A stretch of DNA of 64,000 bases from assembly GCF_000243415.2 (NCBI RefSeq), contig NZ_KI912270.1, forward strand, positions 4,216,001 through 4,280,000. Reading direction: 5' to 3'. Source of the DNA: Mycolicibacterium tusciae JS617 (GTDB taxonomy: Bacteria > Actinomycetota > Actinomycetes > Mycobacteriales > Mycobacteriaceae). A program made the position numbers and the translations under genes. Positions 1 through 9,308 of the stretch are shown here, one piece after another; within the stretch, counting starts at the first letter, position 1; each line of letters begins with the position of its first letter. Under the pieces are notes generated by a model that was given only the letters and a program-made list of their open reading frames with translations, was not told where the DNA came from and did not search any database.

Positions 1-6
1 GGTGGG

Positions 7-2091
7 GTGACGGTACAAGCAACACGCGACGGAGCGGGAGCGACAATCGGATCCGGAGCGGGAGCGACAATCGGATCCGGAGTGGGAGCGACCATCAAAT
101 CCGGTATCGACCTGAGCCACGTCGACTCCGATGCCCGCCCCCAAGACGACCTGTTCGGCCATGTCAACGGCCGCTGGTTGACCGAATACGAGATGCCCGG
201 CGACCGCGCCACCGACGGTGCGTTCCGGTCGCTGTACGACCGCGCCGAGGAGCATGTCCGCGACCTGATCAACCAGGCCAGCGAGAGAGCTTCAGCGTCC
301 GGTTCCGACTCTCCATCCGACGAGCAGCGCATCGGTGATCTGTACGCCAGCTATATGGACGAGAAGGCGATTGCCGCACGGGGTGTGCAACCGCTGCTGG
401 ACGAGTTGGTCGCCATCGATGCCGCCGATACGCCCGACGCGCTGGCCGCGGTCCTGGGCGCGTTGCAGCGCACTGGCGTCGGCGGTGGGACAGGCATCTA
501 TGTCGACACCGACTCCAAGGAGTCGACCCGCTACCTGCTGCACCTGACCCAGTCCGGGCTCGGCTTACCCGACGAGTCCTATTACCGCGACGAACAGCAC
601 GCGGAGATCCTGGCCGCCTATCCGGACCACATCGCGGCGATGTTCGACCTCGTCTACGGCGAAGAGACCCAGCCCAACGAATGGCGGGCCACCGCCGAGC
701 GCATCGTCGCACTGGAGGCCAAGCTGGCCGCCGCGCATTGGGACGTGGTCAAGCGGCGCGACGCCGAGGAGACCTACAACCTGCGGCGCTTCGCCGACCT
801 GCCTGCAGAAGCGCCCGGCTTCGACTGGGCCGGGTGGGTGTCCGCGCTGGGCGTCACACCGGACAAGGTCGCAGAGATCGTCGTGCGGCAGCCTGACTAC
901 CTGACGGCGTTCGCCGCGTCCTGGTCCGGCGAGTCCGCCTTCGATCTAGAGGACTGGAAGGCGTGGCTGCGCTGGCGGCTCATCAACGCACGCGCTGCTC
1001 TGCTCACCGACGCACTGATCGCCCAAGACTTCGAGTTCTACGGCCGCAGGCTCTCGGGCACCGAAGAGATCCGCGAACGCTGGAAACGCGCCGTGTCAGT
1101 GGTGGAGAGCCTGATGGGTGACGCCGTGGGGAGGCTCTACGTCGAGCGGCACTTTCCACCGGCGGCCAAGGCCCGGATGGACGAACTGGTCGCCAATCTC
1201 CGCGAGGCCTATCGGGTCAGCATCAACTCGCTCGCCTGGATGACGCCGCAGACCCGCGAGAAAGCGCTGGCCAAGCTCGACAAGTTCACGCCCAAGATCG
1301 GCTATCCGGCCAAGTGGCGCGACTATTCGGCGCTGGTGATCAAGCGTGACGATCTGTACGGCAATTACCTGCGCGGCTACGCGGTGGAATACGACCGGGA
1401 TCTCGCCAAGCTCGGCGGTCCCGTCGACCGCGACGAGTGGTTCATGACGCCTCAGACCGTCAACGCCTACTACAACCCCGGCATGAACGAGATCGTCTTT
1501 CCCGCAGCCATTCTGCAGCCGCCGTTCTTCGACGCCGATGCCGACGACGCCGCCAACTACGGCGGGATCGGCGCGGTGATCGGTCATGAGATCGGCCACG
1601 GTTTCGATGACCAGGGCGCCAAGTACGACGGCGACGGGAACCTGGTGGACTGGTGGACCGACGAGGATCGCGCCGAGTTCGGCACGCGAACAAAGGCTTT
1701 GATCGAGCAGTACGACGCGTATGTGCCGCGGGCGCTCAGCAACGGCCACCACGTGAACGGCGCGTTCACCGTCGGCGAGAACATCGGCGATCTGGGTGGG
1801 CTCTCGATAGCGCTATTGGCCTACCAGTTGTCCCTGGGTGATGAGCCGGCACCGGTGATCGACGGCCTGACCGGTGAGCAGCGGGTGTTTTTCGGCTGGG
1901 CGCAGGTGTGGCGCACGAAATCCCGCGACGCCGAGGCCATCCGGCGGCTTGCCGTCGACCCACACTCACCGCCGGAGTTCCGGTGCAATGGCGTGGTCCG
2001 CAATCTCGACGCGTTCTACGAGGCGTTCGACGTCAGCGAGTCCGACGAACTGTATCTCGACCCCGAGCAGCGCGTCCGGATCTGGAGCTAG
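7..2091 (+). CDS. zmp1: M13 family zinc metallopeptidase Zmp1 (neprilysin-like)
   Basis: This is a zinc endopeptidase of the neprilysin/PepO (M13) family, orthologous to M. tuberculosis Zmp1 (Rv0198c). The zinc-binding HEIGH motif lies at about residues 527-531 and the second M13 motif ENIGD at about 591-595. The C-terminal CNGVVRNLDAFYEAF block is also typical, and 694 residues is a normal family length. After residue 33 the chain (GIDLSHVDSDARPQDD) aligns with the start of Zmp1 as I remember it. The preceding residues are a Gly-Ala-Thr-Ile repeat encoded by 24-bp tandem units, so they are an expanded N-terminus. The start is a GTG only 6 bases from the window edge, so an upstream start cannot be excluded. 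The gene converges on the L,D-transpeptidase gene. Confidence 0.95.
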   Translation: MTVQATRDGAGATIGSGAGATIGSGVGATIKSGIDLSHVDSDARPQDDLFGHVNGRWLTEYEMPGDRATDGAFRSLYDRAEEHVRDLINQASERASASGSDSPSDEQRIGDLYASYMDEKAIAARGVQPLLDELVAIDAADTPDALAAVLGALQRTGVGGGTGIYVDTDSKESTRYLLHLTQSGLGLPDESYYRDEQHAEILAAYPDHIAAMFDLVYGEETQPNEWRATAERIVALEAKLAAAHWDVVKRRDAEETYNLRRFADLPAEAPGFDWAGWVSALGVTPDKVAEIVVRQPDYLTAFAASWSGESAFDLEDWKAWLRWRLINARAALLTDALIAQDFEFYGRRLSGTEEIRERWKRAVSVVESLMGDAVGRLYVERHFPPAAKARMDELVANLREAYRVSINSLAWMTPQTREKALAKLDKFTPKIGYPAKWRDYSALVIKRDDLYGNYLRGYAVEYDRDLAKLGGPVDRDEWFMTPQTVNAYYNPGMNEIVFPAAILQPPFFDADADDAANYGGIGAVIGHEIGHGFDDQGAKYDGDGNLVDWWTDEDRAEFGTRTKALIEQYDAYVPRALSNGHHVNGAFTVGENIGDLGGLSIALLAYQLSLGDEPAPVIDGLTGEQRVFFGWAQVWRTKSRDAEAIRRLAVDPHSPPEFRCNGVVRNLDAFYEAFDVSESDELYLDPEQRVRIWS
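31..102 (+). repeat. Three 24-bp tandem repeats in the 5' end of zmp1
   Basis: Units at 31-54 and 55-78 are identical and the unit at 79-102 is diverged. They are in frame and encode GAGATIGS, GAGATIGS and GVGATIKS. The repeat is absent from the M. tuberculosis Zmp1 N-terminus as I recall it, so it looks like a lineage-specific duplication. Confidence 0.85.
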
Positions 2092-2121
2092 CGAGCCTGC
2101 GCACCGCTGCGCGAGCTCTAG
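2088..2121. terminator. Imperfect hairpin between convergent zmp1 and ldt stops
   Basis: CTAG at 2088-2091 and at 2118-2121 bracket GAGC/GCTC and GCGC/GCGC arms around a short loop. The hairpin contains both stop codons. No U-tract is visible, so it would be a non-canonical mycobacterial terminator at best. Confidence 0.35.
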
Positions 2122-3161
2122 AACATCTGCCAGTCTGAAGCGCCGTCGGGTTTGTCGTAAATGCCCGTGGAGTTTTTGATGACGACCGGGTCACCGCTGC
2201 CAAAGTTGTCGTAGAACCACTGCGCGTTGGCCGGGCTGAGGTTGATGCAGCCGTGGCTGACGTTGCTGTTGCCCTGCGCACCGGTAGACCACGGCGCGCT
2301 GTGCACGAAGATGCCGCTGTTGTCGATCCGGACGGCGTCGGCCACCTTGAGCTTGTAACCCTCGTCATCGGTGACAGGCACGCCGTAGGTCGACGAGTCC
2401 ATGATGATGTCGGCGAACTTCTCCAGCACGTAATAGGTGCCGTTCCTGGTCTCGTAGCCCTTCTTGCCCATGGACACCGGGAACGTCTCGATCAGCTCCC
2501 CGTTGCGGTGGACATACATCTCATGGGTGGCGTTGTCGATCGTCGCGACCAACTGCTCGGGAACGGTGAAACTCGACTTCGTGCCCGCGGCGTCGATGTA
2601 GACCTTGGTGCCGGCCGGCCAGAAGTCCTGCGGGCGCCACCGCAACTGGGTGTCGGTGGTCCAGTAGAACCTGCCGGGAACGGGCGGCACCGACGTGATG
2701 TGCACGGCGTCCTGGGCCATCTGTCGATCGGCGATAGGCCGCTGGAAGTTGATGTAGATCGGCTTGGCGGCGCCGGCGATCGAACCGTTGGTCGGATTGA
2801 ACGATGGCGGCAGGAACGGCGGCTCACCGACGAACGGCGTCGGGTTCTGCCCTTCCGGCGTCCCAGCGGGAATCGCCATCGGCTGGGGCTGCATCCCTGG
2901 GAAGAGCGGCGGCGGTGGGGGCGGCAGAGGCTCACCGAAGGCAGGCGGCGCAGGCGGTCCAGGCGGGAACGCGACAGGGGCTGCCTGCGGGGCCGGAGGT
3001 GCAGGCGGCGGTACTGCTGCCGCGGCGGGATCGACCGGCGCGGGTGGCGGCGGCGGGACACCGGGTTGTGCCAACGCCGACGGGGTGCTCAGCACCATTC
3101 CGCCCACAAGTCCAGCCGCCATCACAGCGGTGATCAAGCGCCTCCATATCGGCTGCCGCAT
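2118..3161 (-). CDS. L,D-transpeptidase (YkuD), Rv0192/LdtMt4-like
   Basis: This periplasmic enzyme makes 3-3 meso-DAP cross-links in peptidoglycan. Residues 1-33 form a signal peptide ending near [10 protein letters not shown] proline-rich linker follows to about residue 100, then an Ig-like domain, then the YkuD catalytic domain. The catalytic signature is visible: His287, then SHGCINLS with His303 and the nucleophile Cys305. At 347 residues it fits the mycobacterial class. The position next to ricR and ilvD matches M. tuberculosis Rv0192, so it is probably the LdtMt4-type paralogue. The ATG start directly precedes the signal peptide. Confidence 0.93.
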   Translation of the reverse strand: MRQPIWRRLITAVMAAGLVGGMVLSTPSALAQPGVPPPPPAPVDPAAAAVPPPAPPAPQAAPVAFPPGPPAPPAFGEPLPPPPPPLFPGMQPQPMAIPAGTPEGQNPTPFVGEPPFLPPSFNPTNGSIAGAAKPIYINFQRPIADRQMAQDAVHITSVPPVPGRFYWTTDTQLRWRPQDFWPAGTKVYIDAAGTKSSFTVPEQLVATIDNATHEMYVHRNGELIETFPVSMGKKGYETRNGTYYVLEKFADIIMDSSTYGVPVTDDEGYKLKVADAVRIDNSGIFVHSAPWSTGAQGNSNVSHGCINLSPANAQWFYDNFGSGDPVVIKNSTGIYDKPDGASDWQMF

Positions 3162-3364
3162 ACGTGACCTCCCAGTCGCATAACTTCGTCCAGTGTGGCA
3201 CAGCGTGGGGAGCGGTTTTTGTCATCAGCGTGTCGCCAAAACCCCGGCTGTCGCGCCGTCAACGGCGCTGAACTGGTGTGTTTATCCGCCGGGAGCGGTC
3301 GAACGTTACGTTGGGTGGCGATTGTTGCGACAACTTTGAGAGCCCCGCCACAGAGAGGATCGCG

Positions 3365-3754
3365 ATGGTTGCCATACCGCAGGGATACGAGTCGCTGCTA
3401 GAACGCCCGTTGTACGGACATCTGGCCACGGTCAGGCCGGACGGGAACCCGCAGGTGACCCCGATGTGGTTTGCGTGGGACGGCGAAGTGCTGCGGTTCA
3501 CCCACACCACGAAGCGGCAGAAGTACCGCAATATCGCTGCCAATCCGAACGTCGCGATGTCGATCAGCGACCCGGAGAACCCCTACCGGTACCTGGAGGT
3601 CCGCGGCATCGTCTCCGAGATCGTGCCCGATCCGACGGGCGCGTTCTATCTGCAACTCAATGACCGCTACGACGGCCCGCTGACGGAGCCGCCGCCCGAT
3701 AAGGCCGACCGGGTGATCCTGATCGTGCGCCCGACGGGGTTCAGCAAGCAGTGA
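3365..3754 (+). CDS. PPOX-class flavin/F420-dependent oxidoreductase
   Basis: This is a small (129-residue) split-beta-barrel protein of the pyridoxamine-phosphate-oxidase-like class, which binds FMN or F420. The family pattern LATVRPDGNPQVTPMWFAW near the N-terminus and FTHTTKRQKYRNIAANPNV in the middle are visible. The substrate cannot be told from sequence. I chose the ATG at 3365 because AGAGGA lies just upstream and homology starts there; the open frame extends further 5' without homology. Its stop faces that of ricR. Confidence 0.85.
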   Translation: MVAIPQGYESLLERPLYGHLATVRPDGNPQVTPMWFAWDGEVLRFTHTTKRQKYRNIAANPNVAMSISDPENPYRYLEVRGIVSEIVPDPTGAFYLQLNDRYDGPLTEPPPDKADRVILIVRPTGFSKQ

Positions 3755-3769
3755 GCGACGGGGAATGAG

Positions 3770-4105
3770 CTAGGAGCGCACCAGCCGCGCGATGGCGGCG
3801 GACGCCTCGGCGAGTTTGGTGTCGGCCTCGTCGCCGCCCTCGGCGACGGCCTGGGTGACGCAGTGCCCGAGATGCTCATCGAGCAGGCCGAGCGCGACCG
3901 ACTGCAGGGCGCTGTTCACGGCGCTGATCTGGGTGAGCACGTCGATGCAGTACTTGTCTTCGTCGATCATCTTCGCGATTCCGCGAACCTGACCTTCGAT
4001 CCTGCGCAGCCGCTTCGCGTAGGCCTCCTTCTGCGGCGAATAGCCATGGGCGGCAGAGCTATCGGCGTTCTCGTCAACCTTCTCCTCAACCTTCTCGTCA
4101 ACCAT
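3770..4105 (-). CDS. ricR: Copper-sensing repressor of the CsoR family, RicR-like
   Basis: This all-helical DUF156/CsoR-family regulator releases DNA on binding Cu(I). The copper-ligand triad is present as Cys53, His78 and Cys82, with the same spacing as Cys36/His61/Cys65 of M. tuberculosis CsoR. An acidic tail of about 20 residues precedes the domain. The gene overlaps the end of the DUF305 lipoprotein gene by 8 nt (ATGGTTGA), so the two are co-translated. A palindromic operator ahead of that gene suggests autoregulation. Adjacency to ilvD matches Rv0190 (RicR) beside Rv0189c. Confidence 0.9.
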   Translation of the reverse strand: MVDEKVEEKVDENADSSAAHGYSPQKEAYAKRLRRIEGQVRGIAKMIDEDKYCIDVLTQISAVNSALQSVALGLLDEHLGHCVTQAVAEGGDEADTKLAEASAAIARLVRS

Positions 4106-4721
4106 GGTGGCCGCCTTCCAGCATCTGATTCATCTGGGTTATCTCGGCCTGTTGCGCGTCGATCATCGTCTGCGCCATGCGCTTGACGTCCTCGTTCTGA
4201 CCGTTTGCGACCTCGGCCTTGGCCATCTCGATGGCTCCCTGGTGGTGGCTGATCATCGACTGCAGCCACAGCGTGTCGAACTCGGCGCCGTGCAGCGACT
4301 GGAGCTTGGCCATCGTGGCCTCGTCGACCATGCCCGCCATTGCGCCGTGGCCACCGTCATCGCCGTGAGACGCATTGTCATCAGGATTTTCATCCCATTG
4401 CACGAGGAATACGCTCAAGGCCCTGATCTCGGGTTCCTGCTCGGCGGAGATCTTGGCGGCCAGTGCGATGAGTTCGGCGTCGGTGGAATGTTCGGGCGCC
4501 ATGGCCGCGAGCTCTATCGCCTGCTCGTGGTGCGGGATCATGTTGGTCGCGAACGCGTGGTCGTCTGCGTTGAAACCGGGGGGCGCAGGCGTGCTGACGG
4601 CTTCGTCCGTCGGATGCGCCTCGGTGTGCTCATCGGCCCCCGAACAAGAGCTGAGCAGCAGGGCGGCGAACAGGGCGGCGAACAGGGCGACGATGCGGGT
4701 GATGCGAGACGACATGAGCAT
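4098..4721 (-). CDS. DUF305 lipoprotein, probably copper-binding
   Basis: This 207-residue exported protein has a lipobox (LLLSSC) within the first 30 residues, so it should be a membrane-anchored lipoprotein. The rest is a DUF305 domain, a ferritin-like four-helix fold rich in His and Met: [14 protein letters not shown] appears early and [13 protein letters not shown] later. Other DUF305 proteins bind copper outside the cytoplasm. I chose the start MLMSSR (4721) rather than the longer frame to 4784, because the longer version would run through the operator and destroy the signal peptide. It is the first gene of a two-gene operon with ricR. Confidence 0.85.
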   Translation of the reverse strand: MLMSSRITRIVALFAALFAALLLSSCSGADEHTEAHPTDEAVSTPAPPGFNADDHAFATNMIPHHEQAIELAAMAPEHSTDAELIALAAKISAEQEPEIRALSVFLVQWDENPDDNASHGDDGGHGAMAGMVDEATMAKLQSLHGAEFDTLWLQSMISHHQGAIEMAKAEVANGQNEDVKRMAQTMIDAQQAEITQMNQMLEGGHHG

Positions 4722-4732
4722 CACACTACCGC

Positions 4733-4749
4733 ATACCCCTGCGGGGTAT
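4733..4749. promoter_or_regulatory. Perfect palindromic RicR/CsoR-type operator
   Basis: The sequence ATACCCCTGCGGGGTAT has two 7-bp arms (ATACCCC/GGGGTAT) around a 3-nt centre. This is the TACCC...GGGTA form of copper-responsive RicR/CsoR sites. It lies 12 nt upstream of the DUF305 start and about 45 nt upstream of the divergent ilvD start. Confidence 0.8.
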
Positions 4750-4759
4750 ATAAACAAGT

Positions 4760-4787
4760 TTGTCCGCGCAAACGCCAGAGGCATACT
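4760..4787 (+). promoter_or_regulatory. Putative ilvD promoter, giving a leaderless transcript
   Basis: TTGTCC (4760-4765) and CATACT (4782-4787) are separated by 16 nt. The expected +1 falls on the A of the ilvD ATG at 4794, which would give a leaderless mRNA. No Shine-Dalgarno sequence precedes that ATG, which agrees with this reading. Confidence 0.5.
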
Positions 4788-4793
4788 TCTCTC

Positions 4794-6530
4794 ATGCCCT
4801 CACAGTCCACAAGTCCCGGCAATGAAGCCCACCGTCGGGCGGAGCCCGACATAAAGCCTCGTAGCCGCGACGTCACCGACGGCCTCGAGAAGACCGCCGC
4901 CCGCGGCATGCTGCGCGCGGTCGGCATGGGTGACGACGACTGGGCCAAGCCGCAGATCGGCGTCGGCTCGTCGTGGAACGAGATCACCCCGTGCAACATG
5001 TCGCTGCAGCGGCTCGCGCAGTCGGTCAAGGCTGGCGTGCACTCCGCCGGAGGCTACCCGCTGGAATTCGGCACCATCTCGGTGTCGGACGGCATCTCGA
5101 TGGGCCACGAGGGCATGCACTTCTCGCTGGTGTCCCGCGAGGTCATCGCCGACAGCGTCGAGACGGTCATGCAGGCCGAGCGCCTGGACGGATCGGTACT
5201 GCTCGCCGGCTGCGACAAGTCAATCCCCGGGATGCTCATGGCCGCCGCGCGACTGAACCTGGCGAGCGTGTTCTTCTACAACGGCTCGATCATGCCGGGT
5301 GTCGCGAAGCTCACCGACGGCAGCGAGAAGGAAGTCACGATCATCGACGCCTTCGAGGCGGTCGGCGCCTGTGCCCGCGGACTGATGTCGCGCGAGGACG
5401 TTGACATCATCGAGCGGGCGATTTGTCCCGGCGAGGGTGCGTGCGGCGGGATGTACACCGCCAACACCATGGCATCGGCCGCCGAGGCGCTGGGGATGTC
5501 GCTGCCCGGTAGCGCTTCGCCGGCGGCGATCGACACGCGCCGCGACGAGTACGCACGCCGCTCAGGGGAGGCCGTCGTCGAGATGCTGCGGCGCGGCATC
5601 ACCACAAGTGACATCCTCACCAAGGAGGCGTTCGAGAACGCCATCGCGGTCGTGATGGCGTTCGGCGGATCGACCAACGCGGTGCTGCACCTGCTTGCGA
5701 TCGCCTGGGAAGCGAACGTGAAGCTGACGCTGGCGGACTTCACCCGCGTCGGGCAAAAGGTGCCGCATCTTGCCGACGTCAAGCCCTTCGGACGTCACGT
5801 CATGAAGCATGTCGACGAAATCGGCGGCGTTCCCGTCGTGATGAAGGCATTGCTGGATGCCGGTCTACTGCACGGCGACTGCCTCACGGTGACCGGCCAG
5901 ACGATGGCCGAGAACCTCGCCCACATCGAGCCGCCGGACCCCGACGGCAAGGTGTTGCGGGCAATGAACAACCCGATTCATCCGACCGGCGGCATCACGA
6001 TCCTGCACGGATCGCTGGCGCCCGAGGGCGCGGTCGTGAAGTCGGCTGGCTTCGACTCCGACGTGTTCGAGGGTACCGCAAGGGTTTTCGAGCGCGAGCG
6101 CGCCGCACTCGATGCACTCGAGGACGGGACGATCACCAACGGCGACGTCGTGGTGATCCGCTACGAGGGACCCAAGGGCGGTCCCGGTATGCGCGAGATG
6201 CTGGCCATCACCGGGGCCATCAAGGGTGCGGGCCTCGGCAAGGATGTGCTCTTGATGACCGACGGCCGGTTCTCGGGTGGCACCACCGGGTTATGCGTCG
6301 GGCACGTCGCACCCGAGGCGGTCGACGGAGGCCCCATCGCGTTCCTGCGTGACGGTGACAAGATCCGCCTCGACGTCGGCAAGGGCACACTGGACGTGCT
6401 GGTTGATCCCGCCGAATTCGATTCGCGCAAAAAGGGTTTCGAGCCGTTGCCGCCGGTCTACACCACCGGGGTGCTGGCCAAGTACACCAAACTGGTGGGC
6501 TCGGCAGCGACCGGCGCCGTCTGCAGCTGA
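4794..6530 (+). CDS. ilvD: Dihydroxy-acid dehydratase
   Basis: IlvD dehydrates 2,3-dihydroxy-isovalerate and dihydroxy-methylvalerate in valine, leucine and isoleucine synthesis. The iron-sulfur ligand motifs are visible as [10 protein letters not shown] and [12 protein letters not shown], and 578 residues is full length. The ORF stays open a further 690 nt upstream, but that part is antisense to ricR and the DUF305 gene and has no homology. Synteny matches Rv0189c beside Rv0190. A 6-nt gap separates its stop from the convergent transporter gene. Confidence 0.97.
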   Translation: MPSQSTSPGNEAHRRAEPDIKPRSRDVTDGLEKTAARGMLRAVGMGDDDWAKPQIGVGSSWNEITPCNMSLQRLAQSVKAGVHSAGGYPLEFGTISVSDGISMGHEGMHFSLVSREVIADSVETVMQAERLDGSVLLAGCDKSIPGMLMAAARLNLASVFFYNGSIMPGVAKLTDGSEKEVTIIDAFEAVGACARGLMSREDVDIIERAICPGEGACGGMYTANTMASAAEALGMSLPGSASPAAIDTRRDEYARRSGEAVVEMLRRGITTSDILTKEAFENAIAVVMAFGGSTNAVLHLLAIAWEANVKLTLADFTRVGQKVPHLADVKPFGRHVMKHVDEIGGVPVVMKALLDAGLLHGDCLTVTGQTMAENLAHIEPPDPDGKVLRAMNNPIHPTGGITILHGSLAPEGAVVKSAGFDSDVFEGTARVFERERAALDALEDGTITNGDVVVIRYEGPKGGPGMREMLAITGAIKGAGLGKDVLLMTDGRFSGGTTGLCVGHVAPEAVDGGPIAFLRDGDKIRLDVGKGTLDVLVDPAEFDSRKKGFEPLPPVYTTGVLAKYTKLVGSAATGAVCS

Positions 6531-6536
6531 CCTTCT

Positions 6537-7892
6537 CTAGGCCGGCGCGGCTTCCACGCTCTGGAAATCGGCCTCGCCGCGGATCACGGCGTCGACCTCC
6601 GCCCGCTGCTTGGGTCCCCAGGTCTCCTTGGTGGCGAGCACACCAGCGAGACCGACGATGCCGACCGCGACGTAGAACAGGGCGGGACCGATCCAGCCCC
6701 AGGAGTTCGCCAGCAGGACGGCCAGGAATGGGGCGAAGCCGGCAATCGAGGCGGCGACCTGGTAACCGATCGAGGCGCCCGATGTCCGTGTGCTCGTGTT
6801 GAAAAGCTCGGCGAACCATGCCCCTTGGGTACCGGTGAGCACTGCGTGGATGACGCCGATGCCGACGATGAACAGCAGCACGATGAGGAAGGGCTCGCCG
6901 GTGTTGGCCATGAGGTACATCGGAATGCCGAACGCGATCGCCAGGATGCAGCCGACGAGGTAGACCTTTCGCCTTCCGACCCGGTCGGTCAGTGCCCCGG
7001 CGCCAAGCGTCGTCCCGACCGCGATGACGCTGGCGATGACGACACCTGCAAGCGCGATATTGCGATCTGTCTCATTGCGCTTGGTGATGTAGGACAGCAG
7101 GTAGGTGGCGGTGAGGTAGTACGCACACGACTCGACGACACGCAGCGCGATGACGCGCAGAATGTTTCGCCAGTCTTCGCGGATCACCGTGAGGAAGGGG
7201 TTGCGTACCACCTTTCCCTGGGCCTTGACCGCCATGAACTCGGGCGACTCGTTGAGCCTCAGCCGCACGAACAATCCGACCACGATCAGGATTGAACTGG
7301 CCAGGAAGGGGATTCGCCACGCCAAGTCGGTATCGAGTGACGCCGCGGAGAGGAACGCGATGTTGGCCAGCGCGATGCCCAGCGGATTACCTGCCTGCGG
7401 GATGGCCGCGAACCGGCCGCGGTGCCGCCACGGCGCGTGTTCGAAAGCCATCAGTACGGCACCGCCCCACTCCGCGCCGAATGCCAGGCCCTGAATGACG
7501 CGGATGGTGACCAGCAGAATGGGTGCCAGCACGCCGACCTGTGCGTACGTCGGCAGCAGGCCGATCGCGAAGGTCGCGATGCCCATGATGAGCAATGCGC
7601 CGACGAGTACCGGTTTGCGTCCGAACCGGTCGCCGAGGTAGCCGCCGACGCTGCCGCCGATGGGACGCATCAGGAAGCCGACACCAAGTGTGGCGAACGA
7701 AAGGAGCGTGCCCACAACGGGATCGGATTCCGGGAAGAACACGTCGCCAAAGTAGAGCGCGGACGCAGTGCCGTAGGCGACGAAGTCGTAGTTCTCGACG
7801 CAGGTGCCCGCCGCCGCTCCGATCGCGGTCTTGAGCTTGTTGGGCGAACCGTGTTCGGCTTGCCGCCGTCGGTCGTCAATGCTGATGCTCAT
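6537..7892 (-). CDS. MFS transporter, metabolite:H+ symporter (ShiA/ProP) type
   Basis: This 451-residue protein has about 12 membrane segments. The MFS signature after TM2 reads GGYLGDRFGRKPVL, and a second copy in the C-half reads TDRVGRRKVYLVG. Members of this subgroup import organic acids, betaine or shikimate with protons, so the substrate is not obvious. The gene is translationally coupled (ATGA overlap) to the rpiB-like gene and ends an operon with ribokinase and a LacI regulator. I therefore infer that it carries the pentose, pentitol or sugar acid this operon uses. Confidence 0.88.
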   Translation of the reverse strand: MSISIDDRRRQAEHGSPNKLKTAIGAAAGTCVENYDFVAYGTASALYFGDVFFPESDPVVGTLLSFATLGVGFLMRPIGGSVGGYLGDRFGRKPVLVGALLIMGIATFAIGLLPTYAQVGVLAPILLVTIRVIQGLAFGAEWGGAVLMAFEHAPWRHRGRFAAIPQAGNPLGIALANIAFLSAASLDTDLAWRIPFLASSILIVVGLFVRLRLNESPEFMAVKAQGKVVRNPFLTVIREDWRNILRVIALRVVESCAYYLTATYLLSYITKRNETDRNIALAGVVIASVIAVGTTLGAGALTDRVGRRKVYLVGCILAIAFGIPMYLMANTGEPFLIVLLFIVGIGVIHAVLTGTQGAWFAELFNTSTRTSGASIGYQVAASIAGFAPFLAVLLANSWGWIGPALFYVAVGIVGLAGVLATKETWGPKQRAEVDAVIRGEADFQSVEAAPA

Positions 7893-8365
7893 TGCGTTAT
7901 CTCCTTTGACAATTCGCGGGCGGAGTTGTGTTCGAGTTCGCGTAGTTTGTGCACGCGGCGGATGGTGTCGTCGTCGTTGTCGAAGCGGGCGTTGACGAAC
8001 GCCTCGACCACCTCACCGGCGATGGCCCGGCCGATGACCCAGGCGCCGATGGCAATCGCGTTGGCGTCGTCATGCTCGACGCTCTGATGCGCGGAGTACA
8101 CATCGTGCGCGAGACCACACCGGACGCCGGCGATCTTGTTCGCGGCCATCACGGCGCCCTGACCGGTTCCGCACACGAGCACCGCGCGATCCGCTTCACC
8201 TGTGCGCACGAGATCGCATGTCGCGAAGGTGATATCGGGAAAATCGACCGGCTCCTCGCCCTGCGTTCCGCGGTCGATCACCTCGTGTCCGAGACCCTCG
8301 AGCACCGCACGAACGTGTGCCTTCAGCGGGAACCCGGCGTGGTCGTTACCCAGCGCGATTCTCAT
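7889..8365 (-). CDS. RpiB/LacAB-family sugar-phosphate isomerase
   Basis: This 158-residue protein starts MRIALGNDHAGFPLK and carries VCGTGQGAVMAANK with the catalytic cysteine of the E. coli RpiB type. The housekeeping actinobacterial RpiB uses a glutamate (GNGE) instead, so this is probably a second, catabolic isomerase. Candidate substrates are ribose-5-phosphate, allose-6-phosphate or tetrulose phosphates. I chose the ATG at 8365; the frame is open 102 nt further upstream inside the kinase gene. It overlaps the ribokinase 3' end by 20 nt. Confidence 0.85.
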   Translation of the reverse strand: MRIALGNDHAGFPLKAHVRAVLEGLGHEVIDRGTQGEEPVDFPDITFATCDLVRTGEADRAVLVCGTGQGAVMAANKIAGVRCGLAHDVYSAHQSVEHDDANAIAIGAWVIGRAIAGEVVEAFVNARFDNDDDTIRRVHKLRELEHNSARELSKEITQ

Positions 8366-9308
8366 GGTCAGCCCTTCGGGTCGGCGGTGGCGTGGTGGCC
8401 GCCTCGTGGCGGTACGGGATCGAGTCGATGGCACCGGGGCGCGTGACGGCGAGAGCCGAAGCCGCAACGGCGGTCTGGATCGCCATGATGGTGTCGTTCG
8501 CGGTGGTGGTCAGGGCGGCGGCGAAGTAGCCGATGAACGTGTCCCCCGCGGCGGTCGCGTCCACCGCATCAACCCGATGGGCCGCGATGTGCTTCACGGC
8601 GCCGTCGTGCGTGACGAAGGCACCTGCATCACCGGCTGTACACACCACGGTGGCACCCGATTCGGCGGCAAGTAAGCCCATATCGGCGTCTCTATCGCGA
8701 TCATTGCTGTTGCGCCGCAACAGATCAGCGAGCATGGCGAGCTCGTGCTCGTTGACGACGAGGACGTCGACGTCGTTGAACAGGTCATTCACGGAGGGCG
8801 GCACCGGAGCCGCGTTCATGATCACCGTGCAGGCCGCGTCGGCGGCGGCGCGCGCGGCATGGCGGACCAGAGGCTGGGGGGTTTCCAGTTGCAGCAGCAG
8901 CAGGTCGCCTTCTTCAGCCCCTTGCAACCCGGCGTCGATGTCGTCGACGACGAGTTCGCTGTTGGCGCCAGGGGATACGACGATGGTGTTCTCGCCCTCG
9001 CGGTCGACGGTGATCAAGGCGCGGCCAGTCGGCGTGTCCAGAACGATGCGTACGTGACGCGCATCGACGTCCTCCTCGGCAACCGTGCGCCGGACCAGTT
9101 CGCCGTCGCGGTCGGCACCGGTCGCGCCGATGAGCACGGCTCTCGCCCCAGCGCGAGCGGCCGCAACCGCTTGATTGGCGCCCTTACCGCCTGCCGCCAC
9201 GACCACGTTGGAGCCCAACACCGTTTCACCTGGCTTGGGGATGTCGCGGACCCGCACGCGGTGGTCGGCGTTGAGACTGCCGACGACGAAAACTCGCTTC
9301 TCACGCAT
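8346..9308 (-). CDS. Ribokinase-family (PfkB) sugar kinase
   Basis: This kinase phosphorylates a sugar entering through the linked transporter. Both PfkB signatures are present: GGKGANQAVAAARAG near the N-terminus and DATAAGDTFIGYFA near the C-terminus, the latter holding the catalytic Asp. At 320 residues it is normal for ribokinase. The start MREKRVF (9308) overlaps the LacI stop by 8 nt (ATGCGTGA). Ribose is the most economical substrate guess given the rpiB-like neighbour, but it is not proven. Confidence 0.88.
   Translation of the reverse strand: MREKRVFVVGSLNADHRVRVRDIPKPGETVLGSNVVVAAGGKGANQAVAAARAGARAVLIGATGADRDGELVRRTVAEEDVDARHVRIVLDTPTGRALITVDREGENTIVVSPGANSELVVDDIDAGLQGAEEGDLLLLQLETPQPLVRHAARAAADAACTVIMNAAPVPPSVNDLFNDVDVLVVNEHELAMLADLLRRNSNDRDRDADMGLLAAESGATVVCTAGDAGAFVTHDGAVKHIAAHRVDAVDATAAGDTFIGYFAAALTTTANDTIMAIQTAVAASALAVTRPGAIDSIPYRHEAATTPPPTRRADHENRAG

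Noticed and set aside
4104..4793. 690-nt upstream extension of the ilvD reading frame
   Set aside because: It is antisense to ricR and the DUF305 gene, contains the copper operator and has no dehydratase similarity.
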